Origin: an uncultured Rhodanobacter sp.
Lineage (GTDB): Bacteria; Pseudomonadota; Gammaproteobacteria; Xanthomonadales; Rhodanobacteraceae
Reading direction: 5' to 3'
NCBI GenBank assembly: GCA_903827735.1
Contig: CAIKJM010000251.1
Span: 1-22,124, forward strand
Length of the DNA: 22,124 nucleotides
The translations under genes and the position numbers were made by a program. Under the pieces are notes generated by a model. It saw only the letters and a program-made list of their open reading frames with translations. It searched no databases and was not told where the DNA came from. Below are positions 5,542-14,514 of the stretch, one piece after another. Positions within the stretch are counted from its first letter, which is position 1. Every line of letters starts with the position of its first letter.

Positions 5542-8295
5542 ATGCGTCTCATCGGTGCGAGTCTCAAAAGGCCTCTTTCAAAGCGGTTAATGCCGTTGGC
5601 CTACGCGCTTGCGGTTGTCATCGTGCTGATCATGGCGTTGACCTGGATTGTGTTGCAGGTCCAGATAACTCTCGCTGGTTTTCTCAACAGCGAGAGTCTT
5701 TGGTCCAAGGCGCAGAAGCAGGCGGTCATCGACCTCAGCAATTACGCTGTGAAAGGTGATGCAACGTCGCTTGCCAGTTTCAAGCACAACTACGGTGTTT
5801 TGGAATCAGATCGCTTCGGACGGGATGCGATCGCCTCTGGTCATTTCGATAAGGCGGTGATCGAAGACGTATTTCGTCGCGGCAGCATTATGCCGGCGGC
5901 ACGGCCGGGCATGACCTTCATGCTCGAGCATTTCTCTTCGGCGCCCCATATCAGCGAAGCGTTGAATGCTTGGCGTTCCACCGACGATAAGATCGCCGAA
6001 CTCAACGTCGTGGCAGGTGAGCTCGAGCGCGGCTACGGCACAGGCGCCATGTCTGCGGCCGAGATCGAGCGTCAGCGCGAGCGTATCAATACCCTCAATA
6101 CCTTCATTGAGCCGCGGACCCAGCTTTTCTCCGTCGAAGTGGTCAACGGTGCGATCTGGCTGGGACGCGTGCTCTTCTGGGGCGTGCTCAGCGCGTTCCT
6201 GCTCGCGGCCATTCTGTGGGTACGCATGGCGCGGCGCATCCTGGACAGCATTCGCGGTAGCGAAGAGCGCTATCGTCTGGTGTTCGACAGCGCAGCCGAT
6301 GCCATCGTAATGGTGGACGAAGACAGCGGGCGAATACTGGACGCTAACCAGGCGACCAGCGAATGGACCGGGCGCGGCTGGGATGAATTGGTCGGCGACC
6401 GGTTCGTGCACTTGTTCACCCAGCAGATTGCCCGCAAAGAGGGCGGCCCGGCGATCAATGCGTTGCTTAACGCCGATGGCAGCAAGCGCCCGGTCGAAAC
6501 GCAGAGCAGCCTGGTTGACTGGAGCGGTACGCCGGTACGCCAGGCGATCATCCGCGATATTTCCGAGCGGGTGGCCATGGAGCAAGAGCGCCGGGTAGCG
6601 GCCGAGGCGCTGGCCAGCATTGTCGAAGGCGTGATCATCGCCGACGCCGACCGGCGGGTGGTGTCGACCAATATGGCGCACACCGGGATCACCGGTTTCA
6701 CCACGCGCGAGCTGCTGGGCAAGCCCTTCGAAGCTACCCGCACGCTGCCGGATGGCTCTCCACTGCCGTTGTCCATCTGGAAAAATATTGCGGCCGGGCA
6801 CAACTGGCTCGGCGAAGTGCAGAGTACGCGGCGCGATGGCAGCACCTACCCCGAGCAGCTGAGCATCAGCGCCATCCGCGATGCGGATAACAATGTGCAG
6901 TACTACGTCGCGGTATTCACCAACATTTTTTCCAGCAAGGCCAACCAGCGCCGGCTCGAGCATCTCGCGCGGCATGATCCGCTCACTGGCATGGTCAATC
7001 GATCGGAGTTCGAGCGCCACTGCAGCGAAGCCATTGCTTTGGCGGCGCGCGAGCGAATGGCGGTCGCCGTGCTGTTCATCGATCTGGATGCGTTCAAGAT
7101 CGTCAACGACAGCTACAGCCACGCCATCGGTGACCGTTTGCTAGTGAAGGTGGCCGAGCGGATCAGCCAGCAGCTGGCCGAGGGCGATATGGCCGGGCGC
7201 ATCGGTGGTGATGAATTCACCGTACTGCTGCATCGCCTGAGCCTGCGCGAAGACGCGCGGCCTATCGTCAACCGACTGCTGGCGAGCCTGTCCGAGCCGT
7301 TTCTGGTCGACGAATACGAAATTTTTCTGAGCGCCAGCATCGGCGTCGCTGGCTTTCCCCTGGATGGTACCGACGCGTCATCGCTGATCGCCAATGCCGA
7401 CGCGGCGATGTACGCCGCGAAAACCCAGGAGCGCAACGCTTACCGCTTCTATTCGCCGATGATGCATGCCAATACCCGCAAGCGCCTGCAGCTGGCCAGC
7501 GAGCTGCGGCAGGCGCTGACCCGCGACGAGTTTTATCTGGTTTATCAACCCAGCGTGGAAATGCGCACGGGGCGTATCGTGGCGGTGGAGGCGTTGCTGC
7601 GCTGGCAGCATCCGGAGCGCGGCGAGATATTGCCCGGTGAATTCATCCCGATGGCGGAAAGCCTGGGCATGATCCGGCGCATCGACGAATGGGTACTACA
7701 GGCCGCGTGCGCGCAAATTCAGGCGTGGGATCTCGCCGGCGTGCCGCCGATACGCGTGGCGGTAAATATTTCCGCACGCTGGTTCGGTCAGCCGGCCTTT
7801 GTCGAAGGCATCAGCCGCACGCTGCAGGCGCGGCATATTTCGGCACGGCGGCTGCTGCTTGAGATCACCGAGAGCGCGATGCTGCGCCTTGGCGAAGATA
7901 CCGAGCGCACGATGCACATGCTGCATACCTTGGGCATTGACGTGGCGATCGATGATTTCGGCACCGGCTATTCCTCGATGTCTTACCTCAAGCTGCCCGC
8001 GGTGGCGTTTCTGAAAATCGATCGCTCTTTTGTCACCGGTTTGCCGGACAACGCCGGTGACGTGGCGATTGCCGAAGCGATGCTGGCGATGTCGAAAGCC
8101 CTGGGCCTCACGACGATTGCCGAAGGCATCGAAACCGAGGCGCAGCACGATTTTCTGGTGCGCGCCGGATGTCTGGAAGGGCAGGGCTACCTGTATTCCT
8201 ATCCCGTGGGTCCAAGCAAGATCGAGCGTCTGTTGCGCCCGAGCGGAACGCTAGGAACCACCAAGCTACGGCTCGTCCCGCCGAAACGGACGTAG
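5542..8295 (+). CDS. Membrane-anchored PAS-PAS-GGDEF-EAL cyclic-di-GMP protein
   Basis: A 917-residue protein. Membrane helix at about 18-43, a periplasmic sensor region of about 160 residues (44-204) that I cannot assign to a named family, second helix at about 205-227. The cytoplasmic part has PAS 1 (about 240-345, starting SEERYRLVFDSAADAIVMVDE), PAS 2 (about 352-465), GGDEF (about 470-638) and EAL (about 650-900). The cyclase motif is intact (GGDEF 555-559), so c-di-GMP synthesis is possible. The usual inhibitory RxxD is AEGD, without the Arg. The phosphodiesterase motifs EALLR (683-687), NIS (742-744), EITES (774-778), DDFGTGYSS (804-812), KIDRSF (825-830), EGIE (861-864) and QGY (881-883) are all present. 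It may therefore both make and break c-di-GMP. The ATG at 5542 has AAAAGGC upstream. Possibly co-transcribed with the undA-like gene. Ends 7 bases from the convergent aminopeptidase gene. Confidence 0.93.
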   Translation: MRLIGASLKRPLSKRLMPLAYALAVVIVLIMALTWIVLQVQITLAGFLNSESLWSKAQKQAVIDLSNYAVKGDATSLASFKHNYGVLESDRFGRDAIASGHFDKAVIEDVFRRGSIMPAARPGMTFMLEHFSSAPHISEALNAWRSTDDKIAELNVVAGELERGYGTGAMSAAEIERQRERINTLNTFIEPRTQLFSVEVVNGAIWLGRVLFWGVLSAFLLAAILWVRMARRILDSIRGSEERYRLVFDSAADAIVMVDEDSGRILDANQATSEWTGRGWDELVGDRFVHLFTQQIARKEGGPAINALLNADGSKRPVETQSSLVDWSGTPVRQAIIRDISERVAMEQERRVAAEALASIVEGVIIADADRRVVSTNMAHTGITGFTTRELLGKPFEATRTLPDGSPLPLSIWKNIAAGHNWLGEVQSTRRDGSTYPEQLSISAIRDADNNVQYYVAVFTNIFSSKANQRRLEHLARHDPLTGMVNRSEFERHCSEAIALAARERMAVAVLFIDLDAFKIVNDSYSHAIGDRLLVKVAERISQQLAEGDMAGRIGGDEFTVLLHRLSLREDARPIVNRLLASLSEPFLVDEYEIFLSASIGVAGFPLDGTDASSLIANADAAMYAAKTQERNAYRFYSPMMHANTRKRLQLASELRQALTRDEFYLVYQPSVEMRTGRIVAVEALLRWQHPERGEILPGEFIPMAESLGMIRRIDEWVLQAACAQIQAWDLAGVPPIRVAVNISARWFGQPAFVEGISRTLQARHISARRLLLEITESAMLRLGEDTERTMHMLHTLGIDVAIDDFGTGYSSMSYLKLPAVAFLKIDRSFVTGLPDNAGDVAIAEAMLAMSKALGLTTIAEGIETEAQHDFLVRAGCLEGQGYLYSYPVGPSKIERLLRPSGTLGTTKLRLVPPKRT

Positions 8296-8302
8296 TCTGG
8301 CT

Positions 8303-10147
8303 TTACGCTGCGACCGCGGCCTCCCGCGATGAAACCTGCAACGGCGCGCAGTGCCGGTTGAGCCACTCCAGATCGGCGTCTTCCAGCAGCGGGCTCAGCG
8401 CGGCGCGCACTTTGGCGTGATAGTCGTCGAGCCAGGCGCGCTCTTCAGGATTCAGCAGGGAAATTTCCAGCGCGCTGCGATCGAACGGGCACAGCGTCAG
8501 CGTCTCGAACGCGTAGAACTCGCCGAATTCGGTGGTATCCGCTTCAATCACGACGGCCAGGTTTTCGTGGCGAATGCCGTGGCGGCCCGGCTTGTACAGG
8601 CCTGGTTCGATCGAGCTAATCATGCCCGGCTCCAGCGCCACCAGCGCGCTGCCGGAGACCGGCGGACGAATACCGTGCGGACCTTCGTGCACGTTGAGGA
8701 AATAACCCACGCCGTGGCCGGTGCCGTGGCCATAATCCATGCCCGAGGCCCACAGCGGCGCCCGCGCCAGCGCATCGAGCTGCGGGCCGCTGGCACCCTT
8801 GGGAAAGCGGGCGCGGCTCAGCGCGATCATGCCTTTCATCACCAGCGTGGCATCGCGGCGCTGCTCGTCGGTGGTCGGGCCCAGCGCCAGCACGCGGGTG
8901 ATGTCGGTGGTGCCGCCGTGATACTGGCCGCCGGAGTCGATCAGCAGCAGGCCCTTGGCCTGCAGATCGCTGTGCTGCTCGGGCGTGGCGCGATAGTGCG
9001 GCAGGGCGCCGTTGGCCTGATAGCCGGCGATGGTGTCGAAACTCTTGCCGACGTAGCCGGGCTGGATCGAGCGCTCCTCATATAAAAGCGTGTCGACATC
9101 CAGCTCGGTCAGCGCCATGCCGGCGGCGAGACGCTGTTCCAGCCGGCGGAAGGCGCAAACCAGCGCGGCGCCGTCGCGGCGCATCACTTCGCGCACGTGG
9201 TCGAGTTCGGCGCTGCTCTTGCGCGCTTTCATGGCGGTGCTGGGGTTGGCGGCCTCGATGCGCTTGACCGCCGCAGGAATGGCGGCGTCGATGGTGCTGA
9301 CGATGCGGCCGCTGTCCAGCAAGAGACTGTCCTGCGCGCCGAGATCGGCTAACGCGGAGGTGATCGTGGCGTAATCGGCGATCGCGATGCCGTCAGCGGC
9401 CAGCGCGCTGACCAGCGCATCGCTGAGCTTGCGGCGGGCGACAAACAGGGTGCCGCGGCCGCTCGCATCGATCAGCAAATGGGCCAGAAAGACCGGGTTG
9501 CACTCGACGTCGCTGCCGCGCAGGTTAGTCAGCCAGGCGATATCGTCGAGGCTGGATATCAGATGATGCGTGGCGCCGAGCTTGCGCATGCTTTCGCGCA
9601 CGCGGGCGAGCTTTTCCGCGCGAGGGATCACTGCGAAGGCCGCGTCGTGAGCTACCACTGGCGCCGTGGGCAGCGCCGGACGGTCGCTCCAGATCACGCC
9701 CGGCAGATCCAGATCGGTGCGCAGGCTGGCGCCGCTTTCCTTCAACTTTTTCTCTATCTGTCGCTGCGTACTCACCGCCACGCTGTCGCCCGCGATCGCC
9801 AACACGTCTCCCTCGTGCAGATGCTTTTGCAGCCACGCCAGGTGTTCGGCGGCGTGCGGCACCTGCAGCTTCATCAGCGCGATGCCGGTACCGGCAAGCT
9901 GCTGCTCGGCCTGCGAAAAGTAGCGCGAGTCGGTCCACAGGCCGGCATGGTCGGCGGTGACGATCAGCGTGCCCGCTGAACCGGTGAAACCGGACAGCCA
10001 CGCGCGCGCCTGCCAGTGTTCGGGCAGGTACTCGGAAAGATGGGGGTCGGCGCTAGGTACGAGCACGGCGGCGACACCGTGCTGCTGCATGACGGCGCGC
10101 AGGGCGGCCAGACGGTCGGGAATCGAGGGATAAGCTGAATTAGTCAT
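8303..10147 (-). CDS. Xaa-Pro aminopeptidase (aminopeptidase P, M24B), three-domain form
   Basis: A 614-residue metallopeptidase that removes the N-terminal residue from peptides with proline second. It has two creatinase-N-like domains (about 1-150 and 165-305) and a C-terminal 'pita-bread' M24 domain (about 310-545), followed by a C-terminal extension. All five di-metal ligands are visible: D404 (LLIDSGGQY), D415 (GGTTDITR), H478 (GTGHGVGYFLNVHEGP), E514 (SSIEPGLY) and E528 (IRHENLAVV). At 614 residues it is of the long eukaryotic-cytosolic-like class rather than the roughly 440-residue E. coli PepP type. Probably cytoplasmic; no signal peptide. The ATG at 10145-10147 lacks a clear ribosome site. 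The gene is divergent from pyrG and convergent with the GGDEF-EAL gene. Confidence 0.93.
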   Translation of the reverse strand: MTNSAYPSIPDRLAALRAVMQQHGVAAVLVPSADPHLSEYLPEHWQARAWLSGFTGSAGTLIVTADHAGLWTDSRYFSQAEQQLAGTGIALMKLQVPHAAEHLAWLQKHLHEGDVLAIAGDSVAVSTQRQIEKKLKESGASLRTDLDLPGVIWSDRPALPTAPVVAHDAAFAVIPRAEKLARVRESMRKLGATHHLISSLDDIAWLTNLRGSDVECNPVFLAHLLIDASGRGTLFVARRKLSDALVSALAADGIAIADYATITSALADLGAQDSLLLDSGRIVSTIDAAIPAAVKRIEAANPSTAMKARKSSAELDHVREVMRRDGAALVCAFRRLEQRLAAGMALTELDVDTLLYEERSIQPGYVGKSFDTIAGYQANGALPHYRATPEQHSDLQAKGLLLIDSGGQYHGGTTDITRVLALGPTTDEQRRDATLVMKGMIALSRARFPKGASGPQLDALARAPLWASGMDYGHGTGHGVGYFLNVHEGPHGIRPPVSGSALVALEPGMISSIEPGLYKPGRHGIRHENLAVVIEADTTEFGEFYAFETLTLCPFDRSALEISLLNPEERAWLDDYHAKVRAALSPLLEDADLEWLNRHCAPLQVSSREAAVAA

Positions 10148-10260
10148 CAGGTCATGCTAGCAGGCGATCTGCCGCCTTTTCACGCGCTGCGACACCGCCG
10201 TGGGATGAATTAAATCGGTCGATTATTGAATGCTCTCTCGCAGCGGGACGGTTCTGCCGC

Positions 10261-10266
10261 TAAAAT
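10261..10266 (+). promoter_or_regulatory. Possible -10 element of the pyrG operon promoter
   Basis: TAAAAT lies 27 bases before the pyrG ATG in the 145-base gap between divergent pepP-like and pyrG genes, the right place for a sigma-70 -10 box giving a short leader. The hexamer 17 bases upstream (TCGCAG) is a poor -35, so this is tentative. Confidence 0.25.
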
Positions 10267-10292
10267 GCCTATTTCCAGCACGGCTACTTTCC

Positions 10293-11966
10293 ATGACCCC
10301 CCTGATTTTTGTCACCGGCGGTGTGGTGTCCTCGCTTGGCAAGGGCATTGCTGCGGCTTCACTGGCCTCGATTCTGGAAGCCCGCGGGCTTTCGGTCACC
10401 ATGATGAAGCTCGACCCGTATATCAACGTGGACCCGGGCACCATGAGCCCGTTCCAGCACGGTGAGGTCTACGTGACCGATGACGGCGCCGAAACCGACC
10501 TCGATCTCGGCCACTACGAGCGTTTCGTCAACACCCGCCTCGCCGGCAAAAACTCCATCACCACCGGCAAGATCTACGAAAGCGTGATCCGCAAGGAGCG
10601 CCGCGGCGACTATCTCGGCGCCACCGTGCAGGTCATCCCGCATATCACCGACGAGATCAAGCACTGCATCCACGAGGCCACGCGCGGCTATGACGTGGCG
10701 CTGGTGGAAATCGGCGGCACCGTCGGCGATATCGAGTCGCTGCCGTTCCTCGAAGCCATTCGCCAGCTGCGCATTGAACACGGCCCGGAAAAGGTGGTGT
10801 TCATGCATCTCACCCTGGTGCCGTATATCAAGGCCGCCGGCGAGATCAAGACCAAGCCGACGCAGCATTCGGTAAAGGAGCTGCGCTCGATCGGTATTCA
10901 GCCGGATATCCTGCTGTGCCGCAGTGAGCAGGCGCTGCCCGAGGGCGAGCGTCGCAAGATCGCCCTGTTCACCAACGTGCCGGAGCAGGCAGTGATTAGC
11001 GCCGTCGACGTCGACGTGATCTACAAAACGCCGCTGTGGCTGCACAGCCAGGGCCTGGACGACATCGTGGTCAAGCGCCTCGGCCTGGACGCCAAGCCGG
11101 CCGATTTGTCCGCGTGGCAGCGCACGGTCGACGCGGTGGTGAACCCGAAAGACGAGATCACCGTCGCCATCTGCGGCAAGTACGTTGAGCATAAGGATGC
11201 CTACAAGTCGCTTGGCGAAGCCCTGCGCCACGGCGGCATCAAGCAGCAGACGCGAGTCAATCTGAAATGGATCGATTCGGAGCAGATCGAGGCCGACGGT
11301 GCCGCGGCGGTGCTTTCCGATGTCGATGCCATTCTGGTGCCGGGCGGCTTCGGCAAGCGCGGCTTCGAGGGCAAGATTCTGGCCGCCCGCTATGCGCGTG
11401 AGCACGGCGTGCCGTATTTCGGCATCTGCTACGGCATGCACGCGGCGGTGATCGACTTTGCCCGCCATGTGGCGAATCTGCCTGAGGCCGATTCCAGTGA
11501 GAACGATCGCAATACGCCCGATCCGGTGATCGCGTTGATCACCGAATGGACCACGGCCACGGGCGAAGTCGAACAGCGCAGCGATCGCTCCGACCTTGGG
11601 GGCACCATGCGGTTGGGTTCGCAGGAGTGCCGCCTCAAGGCCGGCACGCTGGCGCGCGAGCTTTACGGTCAGGATGTGGTGGCCGAGCGCCATCGCCATC
11701 GCTACGAGTTCAACAACCGCTACCGCCAGGCGTTCGAGGATCTTGGGCTGGTGATTTCCGGCAAGTCGATGGACGACCTGCTGGTGGAAATCGTCGAGCT
11801 GTCGCCGCAGGCGCACCCGTGGTTCCTCGGCTGCCAGGCACATCCGGAGTTCACCTCCACGCCGCGCGACGGCCACCCGCTGTTTATCGGTTTTGTTCGC
11901 GCCGCGCGTGAGTACAAGGCCGTGCGCGACGGTCATCGGCTGGCCCAGCAGGAGTCCATGGCATGA
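10293..11966 (+). CDS. pyrG: CTP synthase
   Basis: A 557-residue enzyme that aminates UTP to CTP with ATP and glutamine, the last step of pyrimidine nucleotide synthesis. The N-terminal amidoligase domain begins MTPLIFVTGGVVSSLGKG, with the ATP loop at 13-18. The C-terminal class I glutaminase domain has nucleophile C379 in FGICYGMHAA and catalytic H517 and E519 in QAHPEF. Length is normal. The start is set at the ATG at 10293, where family similarity begins; an upstream in-frame ATG at 10230 would add 21 unrelated residues. No clear ribosome site precedes this ATG. The stop overlaps the kdsA start by 4 bases (ATGA), indicating translational coupling. It is the first gene of the core operon. 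Confidence 0.98.
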   Translation: MTPLIFVTGGVVSSLGKGIAAASLASILEARGLSVTMMKLDPYINVDPGTMSPFQHGEVYVTDDGAETDLDLGHYERFVNTRLAGKNSITTGKIYESVIRKERRGDYLGATVQVIPHITDEIKHCIHEATRGYDVALVEIGGTVGDIESLPFLEAIRQLRIEHGPEKVVFMHLTLVPYIKAAGEIKTKPTQHSVKELRSIGIQPDILLCRSEQALPEGERRKIALFTNVPEQAVISAVDVDVIYKTPLWLHSQGLDDIVVKRLGLDAKPADLSAWQRTVDAVVNPKDEITVAICGKYVEHKDAYKSLGEALRHGGIKQQTRVNLKWIDSEQIEADGAAAVLSDVDAILVPGGFGKRGFEGKILAARYAREHGVPYFGICYGMHAAVIDFARHVANLPEADSSENDRNTPDPVIALITEWTTATGEVEQRSDRSDLGGTMRLGSQECRLKAGTLARELYGQDVVAERHRHRYEFNNRYRQAFEDLGLVISGKSMDDLLVEIVELSPQAHPWFLGCQAHPEFTSTPRDGHPLFIGFVRAAREYKAVRDGHRLAQQESMA

Positions 11967-12796
11967 AATTGTGCGGTTTCGAAATCGGGCTGAACCAGCC
12001 GCTGTTCCTGATCGCCGGCCCGTGCGTGGTCGAGTCCGAGCAGCTGCAGCTGGACGTGGCGGGCAAGCTGAAGGAAATCACCGGCAAGCTCGGCGTCAAC
12101 TTCATCTTCAAGTCCAGCTTCGACAAGGCGAACCGTTCGTCCAGCGAGAGCTTTCGCGGCCCGGGGCTGGAAGAAGGCCTGCGCATTCTCGGCGAAGTGC
12201 GCCGCCAGATCGGTGTGCCCGTGCTTACCGATGTGCACGAATACACGCCGATGGACGAGGTCGCCTCAATCGTCGACGTGCTGCAGACCCCAGCCTTTCT
12301 GTGCCGCCAGACTGACTTCATCCAGAAGGTGGCGCGCGCCGGCAAGCCGGTGAACATCAAGAAAGGCCAGTTTCTGGCGCCGTGGGACATGAAGCACGTG
12401 GTGGCCAAGGCCAAGGCCGTGGGCAACGACGACATCATGGTATGCGAGCGCGGCGCGAGCTTCGGTTACAACAACCTGGTGTCGGACATGCGCTCGCTCA
12501 GCGTGATGCGCGAAACCCAGTGCCCGGTGGTCTTCGATGCGACTCACTCGGTGCAGCTGCCGGGCGGCCAGGGCGCCAGCTCCGGCGGTCAGCGCGAGTT
12601 CGTGCCAGTACTGGCGCGCGCGGCGGTGGCGGTCGGCATCGCCGGGCTGTTCGCCGAGACGCATCCGGATCCGAGCAAGGCGCTTTCCGACGGCCCGAAC
12701 GCGTGGCCGCTGGGCAAGATGGAAGCGCTGCTGGAAACGCTGATGGCGCTCGATGCCGTCACCAAGCGGCACGCCTTTCTCGAAGATTCGCTGTAA
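11963..12796 (+). CDS. kdsA: 3-deoxy-8-phosphooctulonate (Kdo-8-P) synthase
   Basis: A 277-residue TIM-barrel enzyme condensing phosphoenolpyruvate with arabinose-5-phosphate to Kdo-8-P, for the lipopolysaccharide inner core. Motifs seen: SSFDKANRSS, TPAFLCRQTDF, NIKKGQFLAPWD, GASFGYNNLV and FDATHSVQLPGG. It has the metal-dependent form's ligand set: C21 (IAGPCVVES), H195, E232 (FAETHP) and D243. These align with Aquifex C11, H185, E222 and D233 at a constant offset of 10. E. coli has Asn at the Cys position and needs no metal. The start overlaps the pyrG stop by 4 bases. The neighbouring enolase makes its substrate PEP. A weak 5-bp hairpin without a T run follows the gene. Confidence 0.97.
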   Translation: MKLCGFEIGLNQPLFLIAGPCVVESEQLQLDVAGKLKEITGKLGVNFIFKSSFDKANRSSSESFRGPGLEEGLRILGEVRRQIGVPVLTDVHEYTPMDEVASIVDVLQTPAFLCRQTDFIQKVARAGKPVNIKKGQFLAPWDMKHVVAKAKAVGNDDIMVCERGASFGYNNLVSDMRSLSVMRETQCPVVFDATHSVQLPGGQGASSGGQREFVPVLARAAVAVGIAGLFAETHPDPSKALSDGPNAWPLGKMEALLETLMALDAVTKRHAFLEDSL

Positions 12797-12857
12797 GCGC
12801 CGTCGCAAGTTTTTTGCGTGTGACACCTTTCGTTAGCACCGTCCAGACAGGAACTCC

Positions 12858-14156
12858 ATGACTACCGATATCACTCACATTCACGCCCGCGAAATCCTCG
12901 ATTCACGCGGTAATCCCACGCTGGAAGCCGAAGTCACCCTGAGCGACGGCAGCTTTGGCCGCGCCGCGGTGCCGAGCGGCGCATCGACCGGATCGCGCGA
13001 AGCGGTCGAGCTGCGCGACGGCGACAAAGCCCGCTACGGCGGCAAGGGTGTGAAGCACGCGGTGGCCAACGTCAACGCGACGATTGCCGATGCGCTGAAG
13101 GGTTTCGATGCAGTCGACCAGAAGGGCCTCGACGCCAAGCTCATCGCGCTGGACGGCACGCCGAACAAGGGCAAGCTCGGCGCCAACGCGCTGCTCGGCG
13201 TATCGATGGCGGCCGCGCACGCGGTGGCCGCGTCGCGCCATGAGCCGCTGTGGAAGTATCTGTCTCATGGCAAGCCGGGCGCGCTGCCGGTGCCGATGAT
13301 GAACATCATCAACGGCGGTGAGCATGCCGACAACAATATCGACGTGCAGGAATTCATGGTGCTGCCGGTCGGCCTGCCGAACTTCGCCGAGGCGCTGCGC
13401 GCTGGCGCGGAGATTTTCCATGCGCTGAAGAGCGTGCTGCACGGCCGCGGCCTGAGCACGGCGGTGGGTGATGAAGGCGGCTTCGCGCCGAACCTGCGTT
13501 CCAATATCGAGGCGCTCGACACCATCCTCGAAGCGATCGGCAAGACCGGTTACAAGGTCGGCAGCGAGATTCTGCTCGGGCTCGATGCCGCCAGCTCGGA
13601 GTTCTACAAGAACGGAAAATACGATCTGGCCGGCGAAGGCAAGCAGTACACCTCCGAACAGTTCGTCGACCTGCTGGCCGGCTGGGCCAAGCAGTACCCG
13701 ATCGTCACCATCGAAGACGGCATGGCCGAAGGCGACTGGGATGGCTGGAAGCTGCTGACCGACGCCATCGGCGATCGCATCCAGGTGGTCGGCGACGATC
13801 TGTTCGTGACCAACCCGGCGATTTTTCGCGAAGGCATCGAAAAGCACATCGCCAATTCGATCCTGATCAAAGTCAACCAGATCGGCACGCTGTCCGAAAC
13901 GTTGGAAGCCATCGCGATGGCCGATGCAGCCAAGTATTCGGCGGTGATCTCGCACCGTTCCGGCGAAACTGAAGACACCACGATCGCCGACATCGCCGTG
14001 GCCACCACGGCAACCCAAATCAAGACCGGTTCGCTCTGCCGCAGCGACCGCGTGGCGAAGTACAACCAGCTGTTGCGCATCGAAGAGCAGCTGGGCGCCG
14101 CCGCCCGTTACGCCGGTCGCGACGCGTTCCCGAATCTCAGCAAGCTGCCCGGCTGA
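12858..14156 (+). CDS. eno: Enolase (phosphopyruvate hydratase)
   Basis: A 432-residue glycolytic enzyme interconverting 2-phosphoglycerate and phosphoenolpyruvate; also a component of RNA degradosomes in some gammaproteobacteria. Catalytic and Mg-binding residues are visible: E206 in GDEGGFAPN, D243 (LGLDAAS), E286 (TIEDGMAEGD), D313 (GDDLFVTN), K338 (LIKVNQIGTLSE), and the SHRSGETEDTTIADIAVA signature near 365-382. The start ATG at 12858 is preceded by AGGAA at 5-bp spacing and the canonical HAREILDSRGNPTLE N-terminus. It follows kdsA by 61 bases and precedes ftsB by 19. Length is normal and there are no anomalies. Confidence 0.98.
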   Translation: MTTDITHIHAREILDSRGNPTLEAEVTLSDGSFGRAAVPSGASTGSREAVELRDGDKARYGGKGVKHAVANVNATIADALKGFDAVDQKGLDAKLIALDGTPNKGKLGANALLGVSMAAAHAVAASRHEPLWKYLSHGKPGALPVPMMNIINGGEHADNNIDVQEFMVLPVGLPNFAEALRAGAEIFHALKSVLHGRGLSTAVGDEGGFAPNLRSNIEALDTILEAIGKTGYKVGSEILLGLDAASSEFYKNGKYDLAGEGKQYTSEQFVDLLAGWAKQYPIVTIEDGMAEGDWDGWKLLTDAIGDRIQVVGDDLFVTNPAIFREGIEKHIANSILIKVNQIGTLSETLEAIAMADAAKYSAVISHRSGETEDTTIADIAVATTATQIKTGSLCRSDRVAKYNQLLRIEEQLGAAARYAGRDAFPNLSKLPG

Positions 14157-14175
14157 GCGGGGCGTTTGACTGCCG

Positions 14176-14514
14176 ATGCTGCGCTGGGTCGCCCTGATTT
14201 TGCTCCTGATTCTGGTCGGACTGCAGCTGAAGCTGTGGTCCGGCGCGGGCAGCATGCGCGACGTCGATAGTCTGCGTATCGCGGTCAAGAAACAGACCGA
14301 TGAGAACGATCGTCTGACCCAGCGCAACGAGGCACTGGGTGCCGACGTGCAGGATCTCAAGCACGGCGACCAGGCGGTCGAGGCGCGCGCGCGGACCGAG
14401 CTCGGCCTTATCAAGCCAGGTGAAACGTTTTATCAGGTCGTGGAGGCGCCGGCCTCGGCCTCGTCAGTGCAGCCGGCGGCTGCGTCGACGGCGGCGCAAG
14501 CCGGCCAGCCGTGA
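14176..14514 (+). CDS. ftsB: Cell division protein FtsB (septum formation initiator, DivIC family)
   Basis: A 112-residue single-pass inner-membrane protein. The membrane helix is at about residues 3-21 (WVALILLLILVGLQLKLW), and a coiled coil rich in D/E/K/R with L heptads runs at about 28-65. The family motif ARTELGLIKPGETFYQVV follows, and an Ala/Ser/Pro-rich tail ends the protein. FtsB joins FtsL and FtsQ in the divisome and helps activate septal peptidoglycan synthesis. The position between eno and ispD is the usual one in gammaproteobacteria. The tail after about residue 94 is longer than in E. coli (103 residues in total). The stop overlaps the GTG start of ispD. Confidence 0.93.
   Translation: MLRWVALILLLILVGLQLKLWSGAGSMRDVDSLRIAVKKQTDENDRLTQRNEALGADVQDLKHGDQAVEARARTELGLIKPGETFYQVVEAPASASSVQPAAASTAAQAGQP

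Noticed and set aside
5806..7122. 438-codon open frame antisense to the GGDEF-EAL gene
   Set aside because: Covers PAS and GGDEF coding on the opposite strand; composition typical of a shadow frame.
10359..11936. 525-codon open frame antisense to pyrG
   Set aside because: Mirror of a GC-rich real gene; translation is His/Arg/Ala-rich with no family resemblance, and pyrG is certain on the other strand.
12804..12818. Possible terminator between kdsA and eno
   Set aside because: CGCAA/TTGCG is only a 5-bp stem and the T run lies in the loop rather than after the stem, so it is not a convincing intrinsic terminator.
12903..14414. 503-codon open frame antisense to eno and ftsB
   Set aside because: Shadow of enolase codon bias; no domain or ribosome site and it overlaps two certain genes.
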